From: Thermodesulfovibrio sp. N1
Lineage (GTDB): Bacteria > Nitrospirota > Thermodesulfovibrionia > Thermodesulfovibrionales > Thermodesulfovibrionaceae
DNA length: 63,529 nt
NCBI RefSeq assembly: GCF_001707915.1
Contig: NZ_MAVV01000003.1
Span: 1 to 63,529, forward strand
Direction of reading: 5' to 3'
Positions within the stretch are counted from its first letter, which is position 1. Every line of letters starts with the position of its first letter. The position numbers and the translations under genes were made by a program. Of the stretch, positions 43,730-52,324 are shown one piece after another. The notes below the pieces were generated by a model. It saw only the letters and a list, made by a program, of their open reading frames with translations, was not told the origin of the DNA and ran no database searches.

Positions 43730-44941
43730 TTAAAGATCTTTTTTGAAATAATGTTTCTTTATTTCTTCTACTGCCTGTTCCTTTGTAGAAATTTTACCTG
43801 CTAATATAAGGATTTCTATTCTTTGTAATATCTCCCCTATTAGAGGAGATGGTTCAAATCCAAGATTAATAAGATCATCACCCTTTATTAGCGGGAGTTT
43901 TTTCTTGTTTCTTAAATAAACCTTTTTATAAAAGTCCTCAATCTCTTCATAGAACCATTTTCTTGAAGTACCAAGAGGATCTTTGCTCATTCCGTATATC
44001 AGGGCAGGTTGTAGAATATGCTCAAAATCTTTGATAAATCTAACTTTGTCAAGCAAAGTTTCAATTTTTTTTATTCTTGTGCCAGCTTTAATTAAAGCTT
44101 CGCAAAATTTTTGTTCTTTCCTCGAAGGTTTAATATTTTTTAATAAATCTGAGGAATGAAAATCAAACAAAGTTACAAATTTAAAACAGTTTAAATGTTT
44201 TATCTCTCTTTTTGAATTAATTAACAGTTCTTCTGCTATCTTTAAAGCTTCTATATGAGGTTTTAACGGCAGATAATCTGAAGTTTTGAATATACTTCTA
44301 AAGATATCATCTTCTATGATTAATTTTACGGTTTTATAGCTTCTTTCAACAGAAAAAATCTTCCAGAGTTCTTCCTTTACTCTTTCTTTTGCTGTAATTT
44401 TCATTAAAGGGGCATATTTTTTTAAAGCCTCCCTTGTTTTTTCTTCAATTTCGAATTCTAATGTAGCATGAAATCTATAAGCTCTCAGTACTCTGAGTGG
44501 GTCTGTCTTAAGATTTTCTTCATTTACCATCCTTATTATTTTATTTTTTATATCTCTCATTCCCTCAAAGGGATCAATAATTTTATCCATAGATAAGGGA
44601 ACAGCCATTGCATTTATAGTGAAGTCTCTCTCACTTAAATCAGTTTCAATTGAATCTCCTCTTAATTGAGAAAAATCTATAGTTACATTGTCTTTTACAA
44701 CTCTACCAATTGAAAAATTTTCATCAAGTAAAACAAAACTTCCTCCAACTGTTTTTGAAAACTCCCTTGCAAGTTCAATAGTCTCAGCATTAATTGCAAA
44801 ATCTAAATCTTTTATTTCTTTTTTAAGAAGTAAATCTCTAATCGTCCCTCCGACCAGATAGGAATTATGAAAGAGTTTTTTTGATATTAAAAAATTTGAA
44901 ACTTCTTTGAAATAGGGATTTTCTTTAAATTTATCAAACAT
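43730..44941 (-). CDS. cca: CCA tRNA nucleotidyltransferase / poly(A) polymerase family
   Basis: A class II nucleotidyltransferase that adds or repairs tRNA 3' CCA ends. The 403 residues start with SYLVGGTIRDLLLKKEIKDL and DFAINA (about 28-55), which holds the GG motif and the catalytic aspartates, then ERDFTINAMA (about 105-114) and RVLRAYRF. CCA is not encoded in the three tRNA genes of the window, so such an enzyme is required. The choice between CCA- and A-adding activity (this phylum may split them) cannot be made here. It lies four bases after dtd on the same strand. Confidence 0.87.
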   Translation of the reverse strand: MFDKFKENPYFKEVSNFLISKKLFHNSYLVGGTIRDLLLKKEIKDLDFAINAETIELAREFSKTVGGSFVLLDENFSIGRVVKDNVTIDFSQLRGDSIETDLSERDFTINAMAVPLSMDKIIDPFEGMRDIKNKIIRMVNEENLKTDPLRVLRAYRFHATLEFEIEEKTREALKKYAPLMKITAKERVKEELWKIFSVERSYKTVKLIIEDDIFRSIFKTSDYLPLKPHIEALKIAEELLINSKREIKHLNCFKFVTLFDFHSSDLLKNIKPSRKEQKFCEALIKAGTRIKKIETLLDKVRFIKDFEHILQPALIYGMSKDPLGTSRKWFYEEIEDFYKKVYLRNKKKLPLIKGDDLINLGFEPSPLIGEILQRIEILILAGKISTKEQAVEEIKKHYFKKDL

Positions 44942-44944
44942 GTC

Positions 44945-45385
44945 TCACCTCGAATTTATAATAAAAGTTACAGGTCCTTCATTGATAAGGCAGACATGCA
45001 TAAATTTTCTGAATATTCCCTCTTTTACTGGAACTCCTTTTTCTTTTAAAGATTCAATAAATTCTACATATATTTTTTCTGCTTCCTCTGGAGGCATTGC
45101 TTTATCAAAGGAAGGTCTGTTTCCTCGACTACAGTCTCCCGCAAGAGTAAATTCTGATACAATTAGTATTTCTCCATTTACATCTACAACTGAAAGATTC
45201 ATTTTTCCACGGGAGTCTTCAAAAATTCTCAAGTTTATAATTTTTTTAACAATATAATCTATGTCCTTTTTATTATCTCCTCTCTCAATTCCTAAAAATA
45301 CAACAATACCTTTTTTAATTTCTGATATAATTTTGCCATTAACTTTTACATCTGCTTTACTTACTCTTTGGATTAATGCTATCAT
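44945..45385 (-). CDS. dtd: D-aminoacyl-tRNA deacylase
   Basis: DTD removes D-amino acids (and glycine from tRNA-Ala) as a translation quality check. The 146-residue protein has the family size, with MIALIQRVSKADV at the start, the SEFTLAGDCSRGNRPSF motif (about 77-93) with the catalytic threonine, and the GPVTFIINS motif with the cis-Gly-Pro at the end. It is upstream of cca on the same strand, a sensible tRNA-maintenance pair. Confidence 0.97.
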   Translation of the reverse strand: MIALIQRVSKADVKVNGKIISEIKKGIVVFLGIERGDNKKDIDYIVKKIINLRIFEDSRGKMNLSVVDVNGEILIVSEFTLAGDCSRGNRPSFDKAMPPEEAEKIYVEFIESLKEKGVPVKEGIFRKFMHVCLINEGPVTFIINSR

Positions 45386-45405
45386 TTATGCTAATATATC
45401 ATACA

Positions 45406-46470
45406 ATGTTTGAGGAAGTCTCTACAATATTAGTGGTTGACGATGAAGAGGTTAATCTTGAATTAATCAGTGCAATTTTTTCAAATGTACCCAACATCAT
45501 TGTCCTTACAGCCTCAGATGGATTAGAAGCAATGGAAATTCTTAAAAAACAGAGTCCTGATGTTATTGTGCTTGATATTAGAATGCCAAAAATGTCAGGT
45601 ATGGAAGTTTTAGAGTACTTAAAATCTGACCCTCAGACTTCTCTGATTCCTGTAATTATTCTGTCAGGTGATGAAAATGAAAGAAAAAGAGCTTTGAACA
45701 TGGGTGCTTCAGATTTTATTGGGAAACCCTTTGATTCCGAAGAACTTAAATTAAGAATTATGAATAATCTCAAAGTAAAAAAATACAATGATTTAATTAA
45801 AGACATAAATGAGGTCCTTCAAAAAGAGGTAATGAAAAAGACTCAGGAATTAAGAATAGCTTTAGAACTTGCAAGGGAAGCTGAATATGAAATGGTTATT
45901 AAGTTTGGTATGATTTCTGAATTTAGAGATGAAGAAACAGGCGCCCATATTAAAAGAATAAGTTTCTATGCTCAGCTATTAGGAAAGTTATATGGATTGT
46001 CTGAGGAAGAGCAAGCCCTTCTTCTTTATGCTGCTCCTTTACATGATGTAGGTAAAATAGGGATACCAGATAATATTTTAAAAAAACCTGGTCCTCTTAC
46101 ACCAGAAGAGTTTGAAATAATAAAACTTCACACAACTATTGGAGCAAAAATTTTAGAATCCGACCCAAGATTTTTAACTTTAAAAGCTGGGAGAATAATA
46201 GCAGAACAGCATCATGAAAAATGGGATGGGACAGGATATCCTTATGGACTTAAAGGAAAGGATATTCATCTTTATGCAAGAATTGTTGCAATATGTGATG
46301 TTTTTGATGCAATGACCTCAGATAGAGTATATAGACCTGCCTTCAGTGTTGAATCTACTTTAAATATCATGAAAAATGGCAGAGGTACTCATTTTGATCC
46401 TGATATTTTTGATCTTTTCATAAATAATATTTCAGATTTCATAAAGATTAAGGAAACATTTAAAGATTAA
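45406..46470 (+). CDS. Response regulator with HD-GYP output domain
   Basis: The product has an N-terminal receiver domain (about 1-120) with VVDDEEVNLELI, the phospho-acceptor in VIVLDIRMPKMSG and the lysine in IGKPFDSEE. A coiled linker follows, then an HD-GYP domain (about 170-350) with HDVGKIGIPD and EQHHEKWDGTGYPYGL, intact for cyclic-di-GMP hydrolysis. ATG 45406 (MFEEVSTILVVDDEE) is preferred; the frame is open to 45376 but that would overlap dtd, which is divergent. No ribosome site is evident. It overlaps panC by 11 bases tail to tail. Confidence 0.92.
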   Translation: MFEEVSTILVVDDEEVNLELISAIFSNVPNIIVLTASDGLEAMEILKKQSPDVIVLDIRMPKMSGMEVLEYLKSDPQTSLIPVIILSGDENERKRALNMGASDFIGKPFDSEELKLRIMNNLKVKKYNDLIKDINEVLQKEVMKKTQELRIALELAREAEYEMVIKFGMISEFRDEETGAHIKRISFYAQLLGKLYGLSEEEQALLLYAAPLHDVGKIGIPDNILKKPGPLTPEEFEIIKLHTTIGAKILESDPRFLTLKAGRIIAEQHHEKWDGTGYPYGLKGKDIHLYARIVAICDVFDAMTSDRVYRPAFSVESTLNIMKNGRGTHFDPDIFDLFINNISDFIKIKETFKD

Positions 46471-47305
46471 CTAATAAATTATCTATAAGTCTTGTGTCTC
46501 CAATTTTAACTGCAATAGCAATTAAACAAACATCTTTCAATTCTTTTAATTCATTAAGAGTAAAGGGATCGAAAACCCCAGCATACTGAATTTCTTTTAT
46601 AAGAGGTTCTTTTTTCAAAAGATTTTGAATTCTCTCGGAAACCTCTAATGGATTAATTTTTGCTTTTAAAAGTTTTTCTCCCTCTTTTAGACATTTATAT
46701 ATAACTGTGGCAGATTTTCTTTCAATTTCATTCAAATAACTGTTTCTTGAACTCATTGCTAATCCATCCTGATCCCTTATAGTAGGACATACTATGATTT
46801 CCACATCAATGTTTAAATCTTCTACCATTTTTTTTATAATTAAAGTTTGTTGATAGTCTTTTTGACCGAAATAGGCTCTATTTGGATTTACTATGTTGAA
46901 AAGTTTACAAACAATGGTTGCAACTCCACGAAAATGACCCGGTCTGAACTTCCCACATAATTTATCACTTAGATTTTCAACATTAATATAGGTACTGTAA
47001 CCATTAGGATATAAAGAATTAACATCAGGTAAAAATAAATAGTCTATTTCTATATTTTTTAGTTTTTCGCAGTCTTTATCAATATCACGAGGATATTTTT
47101 CATAATCTTCACCAGGAGCAAACTGGATAGGATTTACAAAAATACTTACTACAGTAATATCATTTTCTTCCTTTGCCCTTTTTATTAAAGACAAATGTCC
47201 TTCATGGAGAGCTCCCATTGTAGGAACAAAACCAATAGTCTTGCTTTTTATTTTTAAATTTTTGGTTATCTCTCTCATCATTTTAGGTACTCTTATTATT
47301 TCCAT
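46460..47305 (-). CDS. panC: Pantothenate synthetase
   Basis: PanC joins pantoate and beta-alanine with ATP to make pantothenate for coenzyme A. The 281 residues show GFVPTMGALHEGHLSLIKRA (about 26-45) with the HxGH nucleotide motif, FVNPIQFAPGEDY, GHFRGVATIVCKLFNI, and FGQKDYQQ; KMSKS is represented by MSSRN. It is a single gene between two convergent or divergent neighbours. Confidence 0.97.
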   Translation of the reverse strand: MEIIRVPKMMREITKNLKIKSKTIGFVPTMGALHEGHLSLIKRAKEENDITVVSIFVNPIQFAPGEDYEKYPRDIDKDCEKLKNIEIDYLFLPDVNSLYPNGYSTYINVENLSDKLCGKFRPGHFRGVATIVCKLFNIVNPNRAYFGQKDYQQTLIIKKMVEDLNIDVEIIVCPTIRDQDGLAMSSRNSYLNEIERKSATVIYKCLKEGEKLLKAKINPLEVSERIQNLLKKEPLIKEIQYAGVFDPFTLNELKELKDVCLIAIAVKIGDTRLIDNLLVNL

Positions 47306-47365
47306 CCCTTCGTCTCCCTATAAATTAGTTTTTTGAAAGAAATTATTTTATGATATATTTATTTT

Positions 47366-48010
47366 ATGTTTTTTCTCAAAAAATTAGCCACTTCACTTAT
47401 TTTGCCTCCTGGGTTTTTTATAGTTATATTTCTTATGATTTTTATTTTAGTGAAAAAGCATAAATTATTGCGTTTTATATCAATTTTTATGGCTTTTTTT
47501 ATTTATTCAATTTCAATTGAACCAGTAAAAGATTTTTTAATTACACCTTTAGAAAAATTCTATTTTCAACCTTCGGAATTAAAAGGTGATGTAATTATTA
47601 TTCTTGGAGGAGGTGTTTACAATTCTGGCTCTTTAAAAGAGGATACTGTTAATCGCCTGTTAGAAGGGTATATGTTGTATAAGAAAATAAAAACTCCCAT
47701 AATTCTTTCAGGAGGGAATACAGAAGGTAAAACAGGTGAAGTTAAGATAATGGCAAGGATTTTAAAGGAATTGGGAGTTAATGAAAAATTCATAATAGAA
47801 GAGAGCAAAAGCAGAGATACATCAGAAAATGCTAAGTATGTAGCTAAAATTTGTAAGGAAAAAGATTTCAGAAAAATTATACTTGTTACTTCTGGCTATC
47901 ATATGAAAAGGGCAGTTATATTTTTTAATGATAAAGGATTTGAGGTGGTGCCATATCCAGTTGATTTTAAAAGAGATGGACACTATACAGTATACAGTTT
48001 TTTTACCTAA
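47366..48010 (+). CDS. ElyC/YdcF-type DUF218 membrane protein, C-terminally truncated
   Basis: The DUF218 family includes ElyC, linked to envelope (undecaprenyl-carrier) metabolism. The 214 residues have two membrane helices (about 10-30 and 35-55), then the DUF218 domain with GDVIIILGGGVYNSG, PIILSGGNT, ESKSRDTSENAKY and LVTSGYHMKRA. The frame stops at TAA 48008-48010 after YTVYSFFT, but the same frame continues for 23 codons as ILVPFVNSAKAIREYIALL, very like the normal C-terminus. Thus a nonsense change or paired indels in the T7/T4 runs have cut off the last 24 residues. Confidence 0.8.
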   Translation: MFFLKKLATSLILPPGFFIVIFLMIFILVKKHKLLRFISIFMAFFIYSISIEPVKDFLITPLEKFYFQPSELKGDVIIILGGGVYNSGSLKEDTVNRLLEGYMLYKKIKTPIILSGGNTEGKTGEVKIMARILKELGVNEKFIIEESKSRDTSENAKYVAKICKEKDFRKIILVTSGYHMKRAVIFFNDKGFEVVPYPVDFKRDGHYTVYSFFT

Positions 48011-48210
48011 ATTTTAGTTCCCTTTGTAAATTCAGCAAAGGCAATAAGAGAATATATTGCCCTTTTAATTTTGCTGATATAATTGTTAGATTAAAAAGAT
48101 GAAAAATATTGACAAATTTTAGTGATTTAAAATTTGACAAAGTAAGAGATTTTAAGGTAATTTATAATTTTAAGTCTAACTGATAAATTAATTTGAGGTG
48201 GGGTATAAAA

Positions 48211-48642
48211 ATGAAAACAGTCTTTGTTAAAAAAGAAGATGTAAACAGAAAGTGGTGGATTTTAGATGCTAAGGGCCAGACTCTTGGAAGGTTTGCTTCA
48301 AGAATTGCAAAAATATTAATGGGTAAAAACAAACCCAACTATACTCCAAACGTAGATAATGGAGATTTTGTTGTGGTTGTGAATGCTGAAAAAATTAGAG
48401 TAACAGGGAAAAAATTAAATCAAAAAGTTTATTATCATCACACTGGTTATATCGGCAATCTAAAGGCAGAAACTCTTAAAGAAAGATTAGAAAAAAAACC
48501 AGAGGAAGTTATTGTTGATGCTGTGTGGGGAATGCTTCCCAAGACAAGATTAGGAAGAAAGATGATAAAAAAATTAAAAGTTTACAGAGGTTCAGATCAT
48601 CCTCACATTGCACAGAAACCTGAACCTCTTAAAATAAATTAA
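48211..48642 (+). CDS. rplM: 50S ribosomal protein L13
   Basis: A 143-residue L13. ATG 48211 ([20 protein letters not shown]) is chosen because GAGGTGGGG lies upstream; the longer TTG frame reads through that site. The protein has [20 protein letters not shown] and the [20 protein letters not shown] signature. It heads rplM-rpsI-argC. TTGACA at 48134 with TAATTT 18 bases downstream is a possible promoter. Confidence 0.98.
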   Translation: MKTVFVKKEDVNRKWWILDAKGQTLGRFASRIAKILMGKNKPNYTPNVDNGDFVVVVNAEKIRVTGKKLNQKVYYHHTGYIGNLKAETLKERLEKKPEEVIVDAVWGMLPKTRLGRKMIKKLKVYRGSDHPHIAQKPEPLKIN

Positions 48643-48659
48643 AGTTTGAGGTGAAAGTA

Positions 48660-49046
48660 ATGTCTGAGAATTTAGCCACAGGAAGAAGAAAAAGATCAAT
48701 TGCAAGAGTTATTTTATTGCCCGGTTCAGGTAAAATTACAGTAAATAATAAGCCAATTGAAGAGTATTTCCCGAGAGAAACATTAAGAATGATTCTTATG
48801 CAACCCTTTCAAGTAGCTGGTGTGACAGGTAAATACGATGCGATTGTAAATGTTACCGGTGGAGGATTAAGCGGGCAGGCTGGAGCGATAAGGCATGGAA
48901 TTGCAAGAGCTCTTGTAAGTATCAACCCTGATCTGAAGCCAAAACTAAAAAAAGAAGGACTTCTTACCAGAGATCCAAGAGAAGTAGAAAGAAAGAAATA
49001 CGGTCAGCCAAAGGCAAGAAAGAGATTCCAGTTCTCTAAGAGATAA
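48660..49046 (+). CDS. rpsI: 30S ribosomal protein S9
   Basis: A 128-residue S9. ATG 48660 ([17 protein letters not shown]) is chosen because GAGGTGA lies just upstream. It has [36 protein letters not shown] and the basic tail [16 protein letters not shown] that reaches the P-site tRNA. It follows rplM after 17 bases. Confidence 0.98.
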   Translation: MSENLATGRRKRSIARVILLPGSGKITVNNKPIEEYFPRETLRMILMQPFQVAGVTGKYDAIVNVTGGGLSGQAGAIRHGIARALVSINPDLKPKLKKEGLLTRDPREVERKKYGQPKARKRFQFSKR

Positions 49047-49047
49047 A

Positions 49048-50088
49048 ATGCTCAAAGTTTTTATATGCGGTGGAAGCGGTTATACAGGGGCAGAACTTTT
49101 AAGGATCCTTGCAGGACACAATGAAGTAAATGTAGTTGGAGTAACTTCTGAAAAATCAGCAGGGATGGCAGTTAATAGCCTTTTCCCTGCTTTTTTTATT
49201 TATAAAGATTTAAAATTTGAAAATCTGAATGTAGATGCTATAAAAGACAGGGCTGATGTTTATTTTCTTGCTCTTCCTCATGGTAAATCTCAACAAGTAG
49301 CTTCAGAACTTGTTCAATATGGTAAAAAAGTAATAGACCTTTCTGCAGATTTTAGAATAAAAGATGCAAAAGCCTACTCATTGTGGTATAAAACTGAACA
49401 TCTTTATCCCTCTCTTTTAAAAGAAGCAGTTTATGGTTTACCTGAAATATACAGAGATAGAATAAAAGAGGCAAAACTTATAGCCAATCCTGGCTGTTAT
49501 CCAACAAGTGTTATTCTTCCTCTTTATCCTTTTTTAAAAGGAAATTTGATAGATACCCATACTATTATTGCTAATTCCTGTTCAGGAGTCTCGGGAGCAG
49601 GTAGAAAAGCTGAAATTGCTCTCAGTTACTGCGAAGTAAATGAGGATTTTAGAGCATACAATGTGGCAAAACACAGACACACCCCCGAGATTGAACAGGA
49701 GTTAAGTTATGCTGCTGGTAGTTCATTAACCATAGATTTTACAACCCATTTATTGCCTCTTAACAGAGGGATTCTTTCAACAATATATGCTAATCTGAAC
49801 AAAGAGTTAAAAACAGCAAATGCTATAGAAATACTTATAGAACAATACGGGAATGAACCCTTTATTCAAATTATGCCAGAGGGTGAAGTCCCAAGTATTA
49901 AGTATGTAAAGGGAACAAATTATTGTTATATTGGGGCAGTATGTAATCCAAGAACTAAGAGATTAATTCTTATCTCTGCAATAGACAACCTTGTAAAGGG
50001 AGCTTCAGGACAGGCTGTACAAAATATGAACATTATGTTTGGAATTGATGAAACCAAAGCCCTTAAAAATCTTGCACTGTCTCCTTAA
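49048..50088 (+). CDS. argC: N-acetyl-gamma-glutamyl-phosphate reductase
   Basis: ArgC performs the third step of arginine synthesis. The 346 residues begin MLKVFICGGSGYTGAELLRI with a GxxGxxG nucleotide motif, and have the catalytic cysteine in ANPGCYPTS (about C150) and the HRHTPEIEQEL signature. It starts one base after the rpsI stop, so a biosynthetic gene is coupled to the ribosomal operon. It overlaps mnmA by 26 bases tail to tail. Confidence 0.97.
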   Translation: MLKVFICGGSGYTGAELLRILAGHNEVNVVGVTSEKSAGMAVNSLFPAFFIYKDLKFENLNVDAIKDRADVYFLALPHGKSQQVASELVQYGKKVIDLSADFRIKDAKAYSLWYKTEHLYPSLLKEAVYGLPEIYRDRIKEAKLIANPGCYPTSVILPLYPFLKGNLIDTHTIIANSCSGVSGAGRKAEIALSYCEVNEDFRAYNVAKHRHTPEIEQELSYAAGSSLTIDFTTHLLPLNRGILSTIYANLNKELKTANAIEILIEQYGNEPFIQIMPEGEVPSIKYVKGTNYCYIGAVCNPRTKRLILISAIDNLVKGASGQAVQNMNIMFGIDETKALKNLALSP

Positions 50089-51085
50089 TAATTCCTCCTC
50101 CTAAAACTATATCATCTTTGTAAAATACAGCACTCTGACCGGGTGTTGGTGCAAATTGAGGCTCGTCAAAAACAACCTTAGCTTTTTTATCCATTACAGT
50201 GACGGTAGCTTTTTCAGGATTCATGGCATAACGAATTTTAACTTCACATCTGAAATCGCTTTCTATATCATAAAGCCAATTTAGTTCTTCCACATAAAAT
50301 TCTCTTATAAAAACCTTATCTTTCCCATCCACATAAATAGCATTAATGTTTGGGTCTATTTTTACAACGTATAATGGATATGGCGAGGCAATACCGATTC
50401 TTTTTCTCTGACCTATTGTATAAAGATGAATGCCTCTATGTTGACCAATAATTTTACCTGTTGAGAGGGAAATAATCGGTCCATAGGATGAGGTTTTAAG
50501 CATTTCATAGTATCTTTTTTCTTTAAGAAAACAAACTTCTGCGCTTTCCTCTGCTGACTTTGAAGGAATATTGGCTTTTTCAGCAATTTCCTTTACCTGT
50601 TCTTTTGTATATTCTCCGATAGGAAAAATTAATTGTTTAAGAAAATCCCTTTTTATTCCATAAAGAAAATAGGACTGGTCTTTTTTTCTGTCAATTCCTT
50701 TTGCAAGATAGCAATTTTTATTTTTTCTTAAAATCCTTGCATAATGTCCTGTAGCAAAATATTTTGCATTTAATCTGTCAGCTATATTTTTTAGGGCAGG
50801 AAATTTTATGTATTTGTTACAAAGAATACAAGGGTTTGGCGTTAAACCACTTTTGTAACCTTCAAAAAATGGATTTACAACATAGCTTTTGAAGGATTCT
50901 CTTAAGTCTTCAATGTGAATTTTGATATTGAGAAATTTTGCCGATTCCTTTGCAAGCTCAATATTGGCAGGGTCATCATAAAGAACAAAATATACTCCTT
51001 CAACAGCCCTTTTATCTTTAAGTAGCAAATAGGCTACAGTAGCTGAATCAACTCCTCCGCTCATTGCCACAACTACTTTTTCCAT
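50063..51085 (-). CDS. mnmA: tRNA-specific 2-thiouridylase MnmA
   Basis: MnmA thiolates U34 of tRNA-Lys, -Glu and -Gln. The 340 residues have the PP-loop MSGGVDSATVAYLL at the start, the catalytic cysteine in LTPNPCILCNKYIKF (about C98), ATGHYARI, KDQSYFLYGI, and the second cysteine in SAEVCFL. The C-terminal beta barrel ends APTPGQSAVFY. It is a single gene. Confidence 0.97.
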   Translation of the reverse strand: MEKVVVAMSGGVDSATVAYLLLKDKRAVEGVYFVLYDDPANIELAKESAKFLNIKIHIEDLRESFKSYVVNPFFEGYKSGLTPNPCILCNKYIKFPALKNIADRLNAKYFATGHYARILRKNKNCYLAKGIDRKKDQSYFLYGIKRDFLKQLIFPIGEYTKEQVKEIAEKANIPSKSAEESAEVCFLKEKRYYEMLKTSSYGPIISLSTGKIIGQHRGIHLYTIGQRKRIGIASPYPLYVVKIDPNINAIYVDGKDKVFIREFYVEELNWLYDIESDFRCEVKIRYAMNPEKATVTVMDKKAKVVFDEPQFAPTPGQSAVFYKDDIVLGGGIIKETVQDF

Positions 51086-51223
51086 TTTTTTATTGTATCA
51101 GAGAGAGTTCGTAAAATTGAAAAATTCTCTTAAGGTTTCATCGGAAGGAATTAAGAACTTAATAATATGGACATTCTCCTTATAGCGAAGAAAATTCCTT
51201 CTATGTGGTATTATAATTTTATT

Positions 51224-51310
51224 GGAGAGGTGCCAGAGTGGACGATTGGGGCGGTCTCGAAAACCGCTGTGGGTTTACACTCACCGAGGGTTCGAATCCC
51301 TCCCTCTCCG
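51224..51310 (+). tRNA. tRNA-Ser (anticodon CGA)
   Basis: A long-arm tRNA of 87 bases. Acceptor GGAGAGG pairs with CCTCTCC, discriminator G at 51310. The anticodon stem GCGGT/ACCGC encloses CTCGAAA, giving anticodon CGA. A variable arm (GTGGGTTTACACTCAC) and T-arm GGGTTCGAATCCC follow. CCA is not encoded. A TATAAT is seen at 51212-51217, but that is too close to the mature 5' end to be a normal -10 unless the start is at the tRNA itself. Confidence 0.95.
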
Positions 51311-51679
51311 TCATCCGATAAATTTTTTAATTATTTTTTCTTCATATTCAGGAAAATCTTCAAGATAAAAGGGAGTTTTTCTGCCAATATTGAGTTTAAG
51401 TATTTTAAAATTAAGTTCTCTTATTTTTCTGATTCTTACTTCGTCATCATCTATTGTTTTTAAAAGCTCCTTTAAATCTATTATTTCTTTTCTTATTTCC
51501 ATCTCAGGAGGAATACATCCTGCATTTTTAAGAATTTTATAAGCAAGTCTTAAATCTTCAGGTACCCAGCTAAGGTCTTCAAGTTTCAGAGGTTTTCCCT
51601 TGTTTGGAAGGTCATCAAAAAGTCCCTGTTCCATTGCTTCACGAATTTTTTCTTCAGCTATTTTTTCAAATATATCCAT
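51311..51679 (-). CDS. DUF1992 (DnaJ homologue subfamily C member 28-like) protein
   Basis: A 122-residue protein matching DUF1992: MDIFEKIAEEKIREAMEQGL, then FDDLPNKGKPLKLED and AYKILKNAGCIPPEMEIRKE. The family occurs in bacteria and as a domain of DNAJC28 in animals. Its function is not established. It is mostly helical and cytosolic. The stop codon directly abuts the 3' end of the convergent tRNA-Ser gene. Confidence 0.88.
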   Translation of the reverse strand: MDIFEKIAEEKIREAMEQGLFDDLPNKGKPLKLEDLSWVPEDLRLAYKILKNAGCIPPEMEIRKEIIDLKELLKTIDDDEVRIRKIRELNFKILKLNIGRKTPFYLEDFPEYEEKIIKKFIG

Positions 51680-51731
51680 TAATTTATATTGGCAGAAAAT
51701 TTTTATAAAAAGTCAAATTTTTGTAGGTTCT

Positions 51732-52324
51732 TTACCTAATTGAAGAAATTAAAAATTCTTTAAATTTTTCGGGAATAATCCATTCTATACCAAGTTTGTC
51801 AGCCCATTTAATAAGTCCCTGATCACCTGTTATCAAAGTTGCTTTTATTTCTAAAGATAAAAATATCAAATCAACATCTTCTTTACTGTCGATAATTCCT
51901 TCTCTTAAAGCTTCTCTGTATTTTTTTCTTAAATCTTTAATAGTATCCTCAATGCCCTTTTGGGATACGGTCTTTACTGCGTGTTCTGCAGATCTTAATC
52001 CTTTGTTTATTCTTATTCTCATTTCCTCTACAAGTTCATAAAAAAATATAGCAGGACATAAAATCCTATGTTTATCAGGTGATTTAATTCTTATTAGATA
52101 ATAAAAGTCCCTCGAAAGTTTTTTTTCATCGATAAAATAAAACAATTCTTTAACTACAGAAGAAGGCATATAAAAGTCAAAAGATGGACTTTTTTTCGCC
52201 AGATTTAAGAATTCATTTATAGCTTCTTCAGGAGTTTTTCCGAAAGGACTTCTTACGTCTGGATTTACAAAAATACTTGTATCTAATACTATTTTTCTTC
52301 TTTTTTTAAAAAGGAAAAAATCAT
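51732..52324 (-). CDS. RNA ligase partner protein (PIN domain), frameshifted near its start
   Basis: The family consists of PIN-domain proteins encoded beside a DRNA-type RNA ligase; no ligase gene is in the window. The long open frame begins at an internal ATG (52169), but the same frame is open upstream and reads KIVLDTSIFVNPDVRSPFGK, the true N-terminus. If the A7 run at about 52302-52308 (T7 on the plus strand) had one more base, ATG 52324 would overlap the lapB-like stop (ATGA) and give 197 residues. PIN residues visible are LDTS (first Asp), EELV, DSKEDVDLI and TGDQGLIKWA. Confidence 0.8.

Noticed and set aside
51167-51463. 98-residue frame over the tRNA-Ser gene
   Set aside because: It is the translated tRNA sequence; frames over tRNAs are common artefacts.
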